From: Microbispora triticiradicis
Lineage (GTDB): Bacteria > Actinomycetota > Actinomycetes > Streptosporangiales > Streptosporangiaceae
Length of the DNA stretch: 51,193 nt
Direction: 5' to 3'
Assembly: GCA_003260025.2 (NCBI GenBank)
Contig: QFZU02000106.1
Span: 1-51,193 of the forward strand
A model generated the notes under the pieces. That model saw only the letters and a list, made by a program, of their open reading frames with translations, searched no databases and had not been told where the DNA came from. The translations under genes and the position numbers were made by a program. This document shows positions 16,421-24,719 of this stretch, piece after piece; the first letter of the stretch is position 1; each line of letters starts with the position of its first letter.

Positions 16421-17085
16421 GGTCCCTCCAGGCGGTAACCGGCGGCGGTGACGGTGGTGATGACGGGCGGGTCGCCGAGCTTCCTGCGCAGCCGGCTGAG
16501 GATCACCCGTACCGAGGTGGTGAAGGGGTTGGCGTTCGCGTCCCACACGTGCTCCAGCAGGTCCTCGGCCGACAGCACCCGGCCGGGGTGGTGCATGAAG
16601 TAGCGCAGCAGGGCGAACTCGCGCGACGTCAGCTCCAGCTCGTCGCCCGCCCGCCAGGCCCGGTGGGTGACCTGGTCGAGCTCCAGGTCGCCCACCCGCA
16701 GCAGCGAGCCGTGCTGGTCGCCGCGACGGCCCAGCGCCCGCAGCCGGGCCACCAGCTCGGCGAAGTGGAACGGCTTGACCAGGTAGTCGTCGGCGCCCGC
16801 GTCCAGCCCCGCGACGCGGTCGCCGACCGCGTCGCGGGCGGTGACGACGAGCGTGCGCCGGGGGCGGCGCAGGTGCGCGTCGCCGGCGAGCCGGCGCAGC
16901 AGGTCCAGGCCGTCGCCGTCGGGCAGCCCCAGATCGAGACAGGCCACGTCGTAGGAGGTGACCCGCAGCGACTCCTCGGCCTCGCGGTACGTCGCCGCCA
17001 CGTCCACGGCGTACGACTCGTTGCGCAGGCCGAGGGAGACCAGTTCCGACAGCTCGGGGTCGTCTTCGACGAGGAGCACGCGCAC
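16417..17085 (-). CDS. OmpR/PhoB-family response regulator
   Basis: 222 residues. The receiver domain has the acidic pair EDD (7-9), phospho-acceptor D51 in ACLDLGLPDGDG, the switch Thr in VVTARD, and the Lys in DDYLVKPFHF. The C-terminal winged helix contains LTSREFALLRYFMHHPGRVLSAEDLLEHVW and ends TTVTAAGYRLEGP. It partners the kinase whose start overlaps its stop. It begins six bases after the serine hydrolase stop, so all three genes share one transcript; sensing of cell-wall stress is a reasonable inference. Confidence 0.93.
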   Translation of the reverse strand: MRVLLVEDDPELSELVSLGLRNESYAVDVAATYREAEESLRVTSYDVACLDLGLPDGDGLDLLRRLAGDAHLRRPRRTLVVTARDAVGDRVAGLDAGADDYLVKPFHFAELVARLRALGRRGDQHGSLLRVGDLELDQVTHRAWRAGDELELTSREFALLRYFMHHPGRVLSAEDLLEHVWDANANPFTTSVRVILSRLRRKLGDPPVITTVTAAGYRLEGP

Positions 17086-17091
17086 GGCGGG

Positions 17092-18798
17092 TCAGCCGGA
17101 CCGCTCGGCGGTGACGGTGCCGGACGCGCCGGTGACGGTCATGCGGCGGCCCTCGAACGCGACCTCGACGCGGGGGCCGGTGCCGGTGGGATCGTCCGGG
17201 CGGAACCGGCCGGCGCCGCCCGACGGCACGAGCGTCAGCGCCGGCGGCTTCGCCGGGACCTCGGCGGCCATCACCCCGCCCTGCTCGTTGACCGCGTACC
17301 AGGCCAGGACCGGCCCCCTGCCGGTGGTGAGCGTGACGTACGTGCGGGTGTCGGCGCCCTTCGTGACCGTGCCGGCGAGCGTGAGCCCCGACACCGCGCC
17401 GAACGCCTTCTCAAGGGAGGCCCGTTCCCTGCGGCCCTCCTGGGTCCGGCCGTTCAGCAGCGCCAGCACCCGCTGTTCGTGCGCGCGCAGCGCCGCCTCC
17501 GTCACCTCCGGGCCGGGCGGCGCCAGCGCGCGGACCGCGTCGGCCCCGGTCGCGGAGACGGTCAGCCTGCCCCCTTCGGCGGACACCTGGAACCCGCCTC
17601 CCCTCTCCAGCCGGTACGTCCCGACCATAGCCGCGAGATCGCCGCCGCGGGCGGGGCCTTCGGCAGGGGTGGCGGGGCTGGGACCGGGCAGCGGGCGGCC
17701 GGCCAGCAGCGCCGGTCCCACCGCCCGCAGCAGCGCCTCGGCCGGCAGCTTCGCGGTGTTCGACGCGATGGCGACCACGCGCCGCTGGGCCGGGACCCAG
17801 GCGACGACCGCGTTGTGGCCGACGTCGCCACCGCCGCCTGCGGCGCTCAGGAACCGCTCGCCGTAGACCGACCGGTCGAAGGCGACCCAGCCGGGCGTCT
17901 CGGACCTGCCGTTCCCCAGCGGCCACCCCGGGCGGGCGACGAGTCCGGCCGACGCGGGCGTGACCACCCGGCCGGTGAACAGCGCGTACGTCCACTCCGC
18001 CAGATCGGGCATGGTCATCGCCAGCCCGCCGTTGCCCTCCGCACCCCAGTACGGCCCGGCGAAGCCGCCCTGGTGTCCCGGCTTGCCGTCGTCGAGGTAG
18101 CCGACCGCTCTCGGGCCCGGCGCGGCCGGGCGCCCGTCCCAGAACCCGCCCGCCGTACGACCGCCGGGCAGCCGCAGGACGGCGGAGCCCACGTAGTCGC
18201 GGTAGCCGCGGCCCGACAGGCGTTCGACGACGAGGGCCAGCAGGGTGTATCCGGCGTTGGAGTAGACGTACCCGGTGCCCGGCGGGAAGGCGAGCTTCAG
18301 CCTGCCGATCGCGGCCAGCGCCGCGTCCGGCGACAGCGGCTCGTAGTCGCCGCCGTGGGTGCCGTTGAGCCCGCTCGTGTGCAGCAGAAGCTGCCTGACC
18401 GTCGCGCCGGCCACCGGGCCGCGCAGCCGCGGCAGGATCGCGCCCACCCGGTCGTCGAGCGACAGCCGCCCCTCGTCGGCGAGCCGGAGGATCGCGGCCG
18501 CGGTGACCGCCTTGGTCACCGAGCCGATGCTGAACACCGTGCCGGGCGTGTTCGGCCGGTGGGCGGCGGCGTCGGCCGTGCCGTACGCGGCGCGGCACTC
18601 GAACGCGCCGTCCCGGAGTATCGCGACCGACCCGCTGAACCCCGCGTCCGCCCAGGCCCCGAACGCGCGGTCGAGTGCGGGGGCGCACGCGGGCGCCTCA
18701 GGGGTACGCGCCGGGCGGCCGGGCCCGGCGCCGCAGGCCGTCAGGAGCAGGGAGGCGACGGTCAGTCCCGCCGGCAGTCCCACCAGGAGTCTTCGCAT
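17092..18798 (-). CDS. Lipoprotein serine hydrolase (class C beta-lactamase/DD-peptidase fold)
   Basis: 568 residues. The signal peptide ends in a lipobox LLLTAC (Cys22), so it is a membrane-anchored lipoprotein. The Ser-x-x-Lys motif is FSIGSVTKAV (S93, K96), the Tyr-x-Asn motif is VYSNAGY (Y179, N181), and the third motif is probably GGGGDVGHNAVVAW. About 200 C-terminal residues beyond the catalytic domain form a beta-rich region (VGTYRLERGGGFQV, and VEVAFEGRRMTVTG) as in EstB/D-aminopeptidase-like members. It may be an esterase, D-aminopeptidase or DD-peptidase. Being first in an operon with a two-component pair suggests its product or substrate relates to the signal. Confidence 0.87.
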   Translation of the reverse strand: MRRLLVGLPAGLTVASLLLTACGAGPGRPARTPEAPACAPALDRAFGAWADAGFSGSVAILRDGAFECRAAYGTADAAAHRPNTPGTVFSIGSVTKAVTAAAILRLADEGRLSLDDRVGAILPRLRGPVAGATVRQLLLHTSGLNGTHGGDYEPLSPDAALAAIGRLKLAFPPGTGYVYSNAGYTLLALVVERLSGRGYRDYVGSAVLRLPGGRTAGGFWDGRPAAPGPRAVGYLDDGKPGHQGGFAGPYWGAEGNGGLAMTMPDLAEWTYALFTGRVVTPASAGLVARPGWPLGNGRSETPGWVAFDRSVYGERFLSAAGGGGDVGHNAVVAWVPAQRRVVAIASNTAKLPAEALLRAVGPALLAGRPLPGPSPATPAEGPARGGDLAAMVGTYRLERGGGFQVSAEGGRLTVSATGADAVRALAPPGPEVTEAALRAHEQRVLALLNGRTQEGRRERASLEKAFGAVSGLTLAGTVTKGADTRTYVTLTTGRGPVLAWYAVNEQGGVMAAEVPAKPPALTLVPSGGAGRFRPDDPTGTGPRVEVAFEGRRMTVTGASGTVTAERSG

Positions 18799-18856
18799 GC
18801 GGGAAACGTACGGACCCCCGCGCGAACCTGATGTGAACGGAGCCGACGGCGACCCG

Positions 18857-18898
18857 CCGGCCTGGAACGGCCGGAGAACCCCGGCCGTCCTAGGCCGG
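18857..18898 (-). terminator. Strong hairpin after the WYL regulator gene
   Basis: Nested perfect arms: CCGGCCT/AGGCCGG outside (18857-18863 and 18892-18898) and ACGGCCGG/CCGGCCGT inside (18867-18874 and 18881-18888), loop AGAACC. It includes the WYL gene stop codon and separates that gene from the serine hydrolase operon on the same strand. Confidence 0.6.
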
Positions 18899-19861
18899 CT
18901 CCCGTCCGGAGTAGCGGGCGACGAGTTCGGCGCCGATGCGGGCGAGCTCGTCCCGGACGGCGCTCGGCTCGACGACCTCGATCATGGCGCCCCACCCCGC
19001 GAGGTGGCGGGCGACGTCCAGCGGGGTCGGGGCGGCGAGGCGCACCCGGACACGGCCCCGGCCCGCCTCGCCTTCTGTGTGGCAGTGCCGTCCGAACCGG
19101 TCGCGCAGGACCGGCACGAACCGCTCCTCGACGAGCACGGTCGCCCAGGTGCGCGAACGCCGCCGCTCGATCTCCTCGACGACCTCCTGCCAGGCGGCGG
19201 CGAGGACGAGGCCGGCGGGGCGTTCGGCGGTCTCGCCGGTCGCCTCGGCCCGGACGATCCTGTCGACGCGGAAGGTCCGCCGCCCCCGGTCGGTTCCCGC
19301 CAGCAGGTACCAGACGTCGTCCTTGTCGATCAGTCCCCACGGGTCGACCAGCCGCTCCGCGGGTTCCGCGTCCCTGCCGGCGTAGGTCAGGCGGACCCTG
19401 CGACGGCTCACCACGGCGGTCTGCAGCAGGTCGACCGTCGCGGGCCGCGGGCGGTCGCGTTCCCCCCACCGGACGGGGTCGACCAGGGTCGCGTCGCGGG
19501 CGGCCTCGGCGTCGGCCCGGAAGGTCCGGGGCAGGGCCGCCAGAAGCTTGCGCAGCGCCGCTCCGGCCTCGGCCGGCCCCGACGCGGACGACCCGGCCGT
19601 GGCCGGGCCGAGGAGCAGGAACAGCGCCTGTGCCTCGGCCGCCGACAGGCCGCTGAGGTCGGTACGGGCGCCGCCGACCAGCGACCAGCCGCCGCCACGC
19701 CCCGGCTGCGGATAGACCGGGACGCCCGCCGCCGACAGCGCCTCCAGGTCCCGGCGGGCGGTGGCCACGGACACCTCGAGTTCGCCGGCCAGCTCGGCCG
19801 CGGTCACCCGGCCGCGCGCCTGCATCAGCAGCAGGACGGCGACGAGACGGTCGGCGCGCAT
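18890..19861 (-). CDS. YafY-type transcriptional regulator with HTH and WYL domains
   Basis: 323 residues. The N-terminus MRADRLVAVLLLMQARGRVTAAELAGEL followed by SVATARRDLEALSAAGVPV is a DeoR-like HTH_11 domain with its wing. RRVRLTYAGRD and LVDPWGLIDKDDVWYLLAG mark the WYL domain (about residues 145-190), followed by the FRVDRIVRAEATGE linker and the WYL C-terminal extension. WYL proteins bind small ligands or nucleic acid and act as activators or repressors. It is divergent from a VOC protein; the palindrome between them is its likely operator. Confidence 0.9.
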   Translation of the reverse strand: MRADRLVAVLLLMQARGRVTAAELAGELEVSVATARRDLEALSAAGVPVYPQPGRGGGWSLVGGARTDLSGLSAAEAQALFLLLGPATAGSSASGPAEAGAALRKLLAALPRTFRADAEAARDATLVDPVRWGERDRPRPATVDLLQTAVVSRRRVRLTYAGRDAEPAERLVDPWGLIDKDDVWYLLAGTDRGRRTFRVDRIVRAEATGETAERPAGLVLAAAWQEVVEEIERRRSRTWATVLVEERFVPVLRDRFGRHCHTEGEAGRGRVRVRLAAPTPLDVARHLAGWGAMIEVVEPSAVRDELARIGAELVARYSGREPA

Positions 19862-19882
19862 GGTTCCCGATTCTGCCCGGAA

Positions 19883-19905
19883 AAGTGCTCAGAAGGTGAG
19901 CACTT
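19883..19905. promoter_or_regulatory. Perfect 23-bp palindromic operator between WYL regulator and VOC gene
   Basis: AAGTGCTCA (19883-19891), spacer GAAGG, TGAGCACTT (19897-19905): exact 9-bp arms. It sits 22 bases upstream of the regulator start and 47 bases before the VOC start, so one bound dimer could control both promoters. Confidence 0.65.
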
Positions 19906-19951
19906 CAGGCCGGAGGATTGACGACATCACCCGTCGAGAAGGGAGACCCCG

Positions 19952-20356
19952 ATGTTGCGAGGCCTCAGCACCGTCAGCTTCTACGCCGACGACGTCACCG
20001 CCGCCACCCGCTGGTACGCCGGACTGCTCGGCGTCGAGCCGTACTTCACGCGCTCCGTCGAGGGGACGCTCGCCTACGCCGAGTTCCGGATAGGCGACCA
20101 CGAGGACGAGCTCGGCGTCGTCGACAGCCGCTTCGCCCCCCGCCCCCGGCCGGACGAGCCCGCGGGCGCGGTCGTCTACTGGCATGTGGACGACGTCGAG
20201 GCGGCCGTCGACCGGCTGCTCGCCCTCGGCGCCACGACGTACGAGAAGCCCGTGGAGCGCGGCCCGGGATTCGTCACCGCCTCCGTGGTCGATCCCTTCG
20301 GCAACGTTCTCGGCGTCATGTACAACCGGCACTTCCTGGAGGTCCGCGGCCGGTGA
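19952..20356 (+). CDS. VOC-family (glyoxalase/dioxygenase fold) protein
   Basis: 134 residues, start ATG preceded by GAAGGGAGA. The VOC pattern is clear: LSTVSFYADDVTAATRWYAGLLGVEPYF, the middle YWHVDDVEAAVDRLLALGATTYE, and the end GFVTASVVDPFGNVLGVMYNRHF. In the usual metal positions one sees S in VSFYADD rather than His, His in YWHVDD, and no Glu in the final strand (the usual E reads G in VLGVMYN), so metal binding is doubtful. Often such single-domain proteins act in resistance or as ligand-binding partners. It is divergent from the WYL regulator. Confidence 0.85.
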   Translation: MLRGLSTVSFYADDVTAATRWYAGLLGVEPYFTRSVEGTLAYAEFRIGDHEDELGVVDSRFAPRPRPDEPAGAVVYWHVDDVEAAVDRLLALGATTYEKPVERGPGFVTASVVDPFGNVLGVMYNRHFLEVRGR

Positions 20357-20369
20357 CGCGGACGCCGCG

Positions 20370-21773
20370 TCAGGAGTCGAAGCCCACGCCGAAGGCGTCG
20401 AGGGTGCGCAGCCAGGCGTTGCGGCGGCCCTCGTGCTCGTCGGCGCGGGCGATGGCCCAGCGGGTGAGCTGGATGACGCCCGACCGCACCGGCTCGGGCG
20501 GGAAGGGCATCGGCTTGTGCCGCACCATCTCCAGCTCGGTCCGCTCGGTGAGACGCCCCTGGAGCAGGTCGAGCATGACGTTGGCGCCGAAGCGGGTCGC
20601 CCCCACGCCGAGACCGGTGTATCCGGCGGCGTAGGCGAGACGCGAGCCGTACGCCGTGCCGAAGAAAGCGCTGAACCGGCTGCAGGTGTCGATGACCCCG
20701 CCCCACCGGTGGGTGAAGCGCAGGCCGTGGAGCTGCGGGAACGTCTCGAAGAAGTGGGTGGCGAGCTTCTCGAAGGTGGCGTCGCGCTGGTCGTACTCCG
20801 GCCTGACCAGCCCGCCGTTGTGGTAGACGGCGTCGTAGCCGCCCCACAGGATGCGGTTGTCGTCGGTCAGGCGGTAGTAGTGGAACCGGTTGGCCGAGTC
20901 GCCGACGCCCTGGCGGTTCCGCCAGCCGATCTCCGCCAGCAGGTCGTCCGGCACCGGCTCGGTCATCAGCGCGTAGTCGTACACCGGCACCAGGAAGTGC
21001 CGGAGCCGGCGCAGCAGCGGCGGGAAGGCGCCGGTGCCGAGCGCCACCCGCCCGGCCCTGACCCGGCCCTTCGGCGTCCCCAGCTCCAGCGCCGGGCCGT
21101 CCTCGTGCAGCGAGCGCACCGGCGTGTGCTCGAAGACGCGCACGCCGAGCCGGACGCAGACGTCGCGCAGCCCCCAGGCGAGGCGCGCCGGGTCGACCAT
21201 GGCGACGCCGTCCCGGTCCCACACCCCGCCGAGGTACGTCGGCGAGTCGATCTCGGCCCGCACCCGCTCCCGGTCGAGCCGCTCCAGCCGCACGCCGAGC
21301 GAGGCCGCCGCGCTGACGTCCTCGTCGAGCCCGGGGAGCTGCCACTCCTCGGTGGCGACGCGCAGCTCGCCGGTCCGCTCGAAGGAGCAGTCGACGCCGT
21401 GGCGGGAGAGGGTCCGCTCGATCTCGTCGAGGTTCTCCCGGCCGAGCCGCTCCAGCGTCGCGATCTCCGCCGGCCAGCGGTCCCGGCCGTTGCCGAGCCC
21501 GTGCGTCAGGCTCGCCGCGCAGAACCCGCCGTTGCGGCCGGAGGCGGCCCATCCGACCGCGCGGCCCTCCAGGAGGACCACGTCGAGCGACGGGTCGCGC
21601 TCCTTTGCCATCAGGGCGGTCCACAGCCCGGTGAAGCCGCCGCCGACCACCGCGAGGTCCGCCGTGGCGTCTCCGGTCAGCGGCGGCAGCGGCTCGGGTG
21701 CGAGCGGCCGGTCCAGCCAGTACGGCCTGCGCTCCGCGTCGGCGAGCGCCTTCGACGGAACCACGAATTCCAC
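20370..21773 (-). CDS. FAD-dependent amine oxidase (gamma-glutamylputrescine oxidase-like)
   Basis: 467 residues. The DAO-family FAD motif DLAVVGGGFTGLWTALMAKERDP is near residues 39-61, followed by GRAVGWAASGRNGGFC, a stretch seen in PuuB-type oxidases. The C-terminal FAD contact is AYAAGYTGLGVGATRFGANV. It is the last gene of the pot operon, 8 bases after potC, so it probably oxidises the imported polyamine or its glutamyl derivative to an aminoaldehyde, which the aldehyde dehydrogenase at the operon head would take on. Whether the substrate is free or glutamylated cannot be told. Confidence 0.85.
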   Translation of the reverse strand: MEFVVPSKALADAERRPYWLDRPLAPEPLPPLTGDATADLAVVGGGFTGLWTALMAKERDPSLDVVLLEGRAVGWAASGRNGGFCAASLTHGLGNGRDRWPAEIATLERLGRENLDEIERTLSRHGVDCSFERTGELRVATEEWQLPGLDEDVSAAASLGVRLERLDRERVRAEIDSPTYLGGVWDRDGVAMVDPARLAWGLRDVCVRLGVRVFEHTPVRSLHEDGPALELGTPKGRVRAGRVALGTGAFPPLLRRLRHFLVPVYDYALMTEPVPDDLLAEIGWRNRQGVGDSANRFHYYRLTDDNRILWGGYDAVYHNGGLVRPEYDQRDATFEKLATHFFETFPQLHGLRFTHRWGGVIDTCSRFSAFFGTAYGSRLAYAAGYTGLGVGATRFGANVMLDLLQGRLTERTELEMVRHKPMPFPPEPVRSGVIQLTRWAIARADEHEGRRNAWLRTLDAFGVGFDS

Positions 21774-21780
21774 TTCCTTC

Positions 21781-22572
21781 TTAGGCGTTGGCGCGGCGGC
21801 GGGCCAGGAGGGCGTTGCCGAGGGCGATCAGCACACCGGCCGCGAAGATCAGCGTGCCCATGACGTTCACCTGCGGCGGGATGCCGACCCGGGTGGCGCC
21901 CCAGATCCACAGCGGGAACGTCACCGTGCCGCCGGAGTTGAAGTTGGTGATGACGAAGTCGTCGATCGACAGCGCGAACGCCAGCATCGAGCCCGCCAGC
22001 ACACCCGGGAAGATCATCGGCAGGGTGACCAGGCGGAACGTCGTCCACGGCCCCGCGCCGAGGTCGCGCGCCGCCTCCTCCAGGGAGGCGTCCAGCGTCA
22101 TCACCCTGGCCCGCACGGTCACGGCCACGAACGAGATCGAGAACATGACGTGCGAGATCACGATCGTCCAGAACCCGAGCGGCACGGCGAGCGTGACGAA
22201 CAGCGACAGCAGCGACGCGCCCATCACGATCTCGGCGCAGGAGATCGCCGCGAACATGACCAGGTTCATCGCCCCGGCCCCGCGGAAGCGGTAGCGGCCG
22301 AGCGCCAGCCCGATCAGCGACCCGAGCACCCCGGCGACCAGCATCGTCAGCACGGCGATGACCAGCGAGTTCACCAGGGCCTGGGTGAGGTCGCCGATCT
22401 CGAACAGCTTGCCGTACCACTTGAGCGTGAAGCCCTGCCAGCTCGTGTTGAACCGGCCGTGGGTGTCGTTGAAGCCGAAGAGGATCATGACGGCGATCGG
22501 CAGCACCAGCCACGCGATCACGAGCCAGGTGTAGATCTGCAGGAGGCGGCCCCGCAGCAGGCCACGCTTCAT
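21781..22572 (-). CDS. potC: Spermidine/putrescine ABC transporter permease PotC-type
   Basis: 263 residues with six membrane segments, the first LLQIYTWLVIAWLVLPIAVMILFGF. The binding-protein-dependent transport signature is LEEAARDLGAGPWTTFRLVTLPMIFPGVLAGSMLAFALSIDDFVITNF, with the EAA-G loop and SIDDFVITNF typical of PotC. Its ATG overlaps the potB stop by 4 bases. It forms the inner-membrane channel together with PotB. Confidence 0.9.
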   Translation of the reverse strand: MKRGLLRGRLLQIYTWLVIAWLVLPIAVMILFGFNDTHGRFNTSWQGFTLKWYGKLFEIGDLTQALVNSLVIAVLTMLVAGVLGSLIGLALGRYRFRGAGAMNLVMFAAISCAEIVMGASLLSLFVTLAVPLGFWTIVISHVMFSISFVAVTVRARVMTLDASLEEAARDLGAGPWTTFRLVTLPMIFPGVLAGSMLAFALSIDDFVITNFNSGGTVTFPLWIWGATRVGIPPQVNVMGTLIFAAGVLIALGNALLARRRANA

Positions 22573-23432
22573 CGCGCCGCCACCTCCAGCACGTCCTCGG
22601 TGCCGAGCGCCCTCGCGTACGCGAAGATGCCCACCAGCAGCAGGGCCATCAGCGTGAACGACAGCGCCGAGGCGGTCGGGTAGTCCTGGTTGATCAGGAA
22701 CTGGTTCTGGATGACGTTGCCGACCATCGTGTTGCTGGTGCCGCCGAGCACGGACGCGTTGACGTAGTCGGACGTGGCCGGGACGAACGTCATCAGCACC
22801 CCGGCGAAGACCCCCGGCAGCGACAGCGGCAGCACCACCCGCAGGAAGGTCTGCGCCTTGCTGGCGTACAGGTCCTGCGCGGCCTCCAGGACGCGCGGGT
22901 CGATCCGCTCCAGCGCGACGTACATCGGCAGGATCATGAACGGCAGGAAGTTGTACGCCAGGCCGCCGATCACCGCCGCGCTCGTGGCCAGGATGTGGAA
23001 GTCCTGCGGCACCAGCCCGGCCGACTTCAGCGGCCCGAGCAGCAGGCCGTTGTCGGACAGGAAGAACTGCCAGGAGATGGTGCGCAGCACGAACGACACG
23101 AGGAACGGCAGCAGCAGCATGAACAGGTAGACCGACTTGCGGCTACCCCCCTTGAAGGCGATCCAGTACGCCACGGGGAACCCGATGACGATCTGGATCA
23201 GGGTCGAGGCCAGGCCGTACACCAGGGACCGGATGATCTGGTCGTGGTAGGTGCTGATCCCGTCCACGTAGCTGTGCCAGTTGAACGTGAACGCGTAGCC
23301 GTTGACCACGTCGCCGGACTGCAGCGACAGCGACAGCATGACCACCGTCGGGATGACGAAGAAGATCGCCAGCCAGAGCGTGCCCGGGAAGAGCAGCGCG
23401 TACGGCGTCAGCGAAGCCCTGAGCCTGCTCAT
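22569..23432 (-). CDS. potB: Spermidine/putrescine ABC transporter permease PotB-type
   Basis: 287 residues, six membrane segments, starting with YALLFPGTLWLAIFFVIPTVVMLSLSL. The EAA loop is LEAAQDLYASKAQTFLRVVLPLSLPGVFAGVLMTFVPATSDYVNASVLGG. TSDYVNA is characteristic of PotB. ATGA overlaps link it to potD upstream and potC downstream, so subunits are made in step. Confidence 0.9.
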   Translation of the reverse strand: MSRLRASLTPYALLFPGTLWLAIFFVIPTVVMLSLSLQSGDVVNGYAFTFNWHSYVDGISTYHDQIIRSLVYGLASTLIQIVIGFPVAYWIAFKGGSRKSVYLFMLLLPFLVSFVLRTISWQFFLSDNGLLLGPLKSAGLVPQDFHILATSAAVIGGLAYNFLPFMILPMYVALERIDPRVLEAAQDLYASKAQTFLRVVLPLSLPGVFAGVLMTFVPATSDYVNASVLGGTSNTMVGNVIQNQFLINQDYPTASALSFTLMALLLVGIFAYARALGTEDVLEVAAR

Positions 23433-24688
23433 GCCGTCGTGATCGCCTGGAAGATGGACTCGAACTTCTTCTGCTCCTGCGGCGTCGCGAAGTTCTTGTA
23501 GCTGCGCAGCCTGGCGTAGTCGTCCTCGGTCGGGAACACCAGCTCGCTGGCCGCCACCGCGTCGAGGAGCTTCTTGTCCTCACCGGTGGCCTTCGCGGCG
23601 TCGGCCGCGATGACGTCCTTGGCGGCCGGGACCGGGGTGACGTAGTTGATGTACTCGGCCAGCCGCCCGGCGACGTTCACGTCGTAGAAGAAGTCCATCA
23701 GCGTGATCGCGTCGACCGGGTTCGTCGCGGTCTTCGGGATCATCATGTTGTCGGTCCAGATGGTCGCGCCCTCCTTGGGGAGCACGAACTTCAGGTCCGT
23801 GCCGTCGGAGACGTTCTTCTGGAAGACGTCGCCCGACCACGCCATGGTGAGCCAGATGTCGCCCTTCGCCAGCGGGTCGATGTACGCCTGGTCGTAGTAC
23901 TTGCGCACGATGCCGGCGTCGCGCTGCTCCCGGAGCTTGGCCGCGGCCTTCTCCCAGTCGGCCTCGGTCGACTTGTCGGGGTCGATGCCGAGCGCGAACA
24001 GGCCGAAGTTGGCGATCTCCTGGGAGTCGGACATCATGCCGACCTTGCCCTTGTACTTGGGGTTCCACAGGTCGGCCATGCTGGTCGGCGGCGTGTCGAC
24101 GTACTTCGGGTTGTACGCGATGCCGGTCATGCCGGACGCCCACGGGATGCTGTAGACGTTGCCGGGGTCGAACGACTCGTTCTTGTACCGGTCGCCGGCG
24201 TTGGCCGCGAAGTTCGGCAGCTTGGAGTGGTCGAGCGGGACGAGGTAGCCGAGCTGCACGAGCTGGGTGAAGTGCAGGCCGTTGGTGACGACCATCAGGT
24301 CGTAGTCGATCGACTGCCCGGCCGCGAGCTGCGGCTGGATCTTGGCGAACCAGCTCGGGTTGTCCTGGATGACCTCCTTGTAGGTCACCGTGATCCCGGT
24401 CTGCTTGGTGAACTGCTTGAGCTCGGGCTGCTTGGGGTCCATGTAGAGCGGCCAGTTGGCGAAGTCCACGTGGCCGTTCTTGGTCTTGCCCGACCAGTAC
24501 TTCTCCACCTCGGACTGGGCCTGCGCGGAGGAGGTCGGCTTGGCCGTGCCCTTGCCCTGCACGCCGCAGGCGGCGAGGGCGAGCCCGGCGGCCGACAGTC
24601 CCGCGAGCCGGAAGGCGTCGCGCCTGCCGAGCCGGCGCTGGGTCGTGCCGCGGAGGAAGGCGGGGTCCTGCCTGTGAGGATGGTTCAT
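23429..24688 (-). CDS. potD: Polyamine ABC transporter substrate-binding protein
   Basis: 419 residues. The N-terminus has twin arginines (GRRDAFRLAGLSAAGLALAAC), so Tat export followed by lipid attachment at the Cys is likely. The mature part follows the PotD/SBP_bac_8 layout: HVDFANWPLYMD, QTGITVTYKEVIQDN, YDLMVVTNGLHFTQLVQLGYLVPLDHSKLP, and SIPWASGMTGIAYNPKYVD. The binding pocket usually contains acidic residues that hold amines. The order A-D-B-C differs from E. coli A-B-C-D but is common in actinomycetes. Confidence 0.92.
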   Translation of the reverse strand: MNHPHRQDPAFLRGTTQRRLGRRDAFRLAGLSAAGLALAACGVQGKGTAKPTSSAQAQSEVEKYWSGKTKNGHVDFANWPLYMDPKQPELKQFTKQTGITVTYKEVIQDNPSWFAKIQPQLAAGQSIDYDLMVVTNGLHFTQLVQLGYLVPLDHSKLPNFAANAGDRYKNESFDPGNVYSIPWASGMTGIAYNPKYVDTPPTSMADLWNPKYKGKVGMMSDSQEIANFGLFALGIDPDKSTEADWEKAAAKLREQRDAGIVRKYYDQAYIDPLAKGDIWLTMAWSGDVFQKNVSDGTDLKFVLPKEGATIWTDNMMIPKTATNPVDAITLMDFFYDVNVAGRLAEYINYVTPVPAAKDVIAADAAKATGEDKKLLDAVAASELVFPTEDDYARLRSYKNFATPQEQKKFESIFQAITTA

Positions 24689-24719
24689 GGGGTTCGTGTG
24701 CTCCGGGGAGTTCGGGGTT

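Noticed and set aside
16549..18831. Long plus-strand open frame of 760 codons
   Set aside because: It is antisense to the response regulator and serine hydrolase, is rich in Arg, Gly and Pro, and has no motif; a GC-bias shadow.
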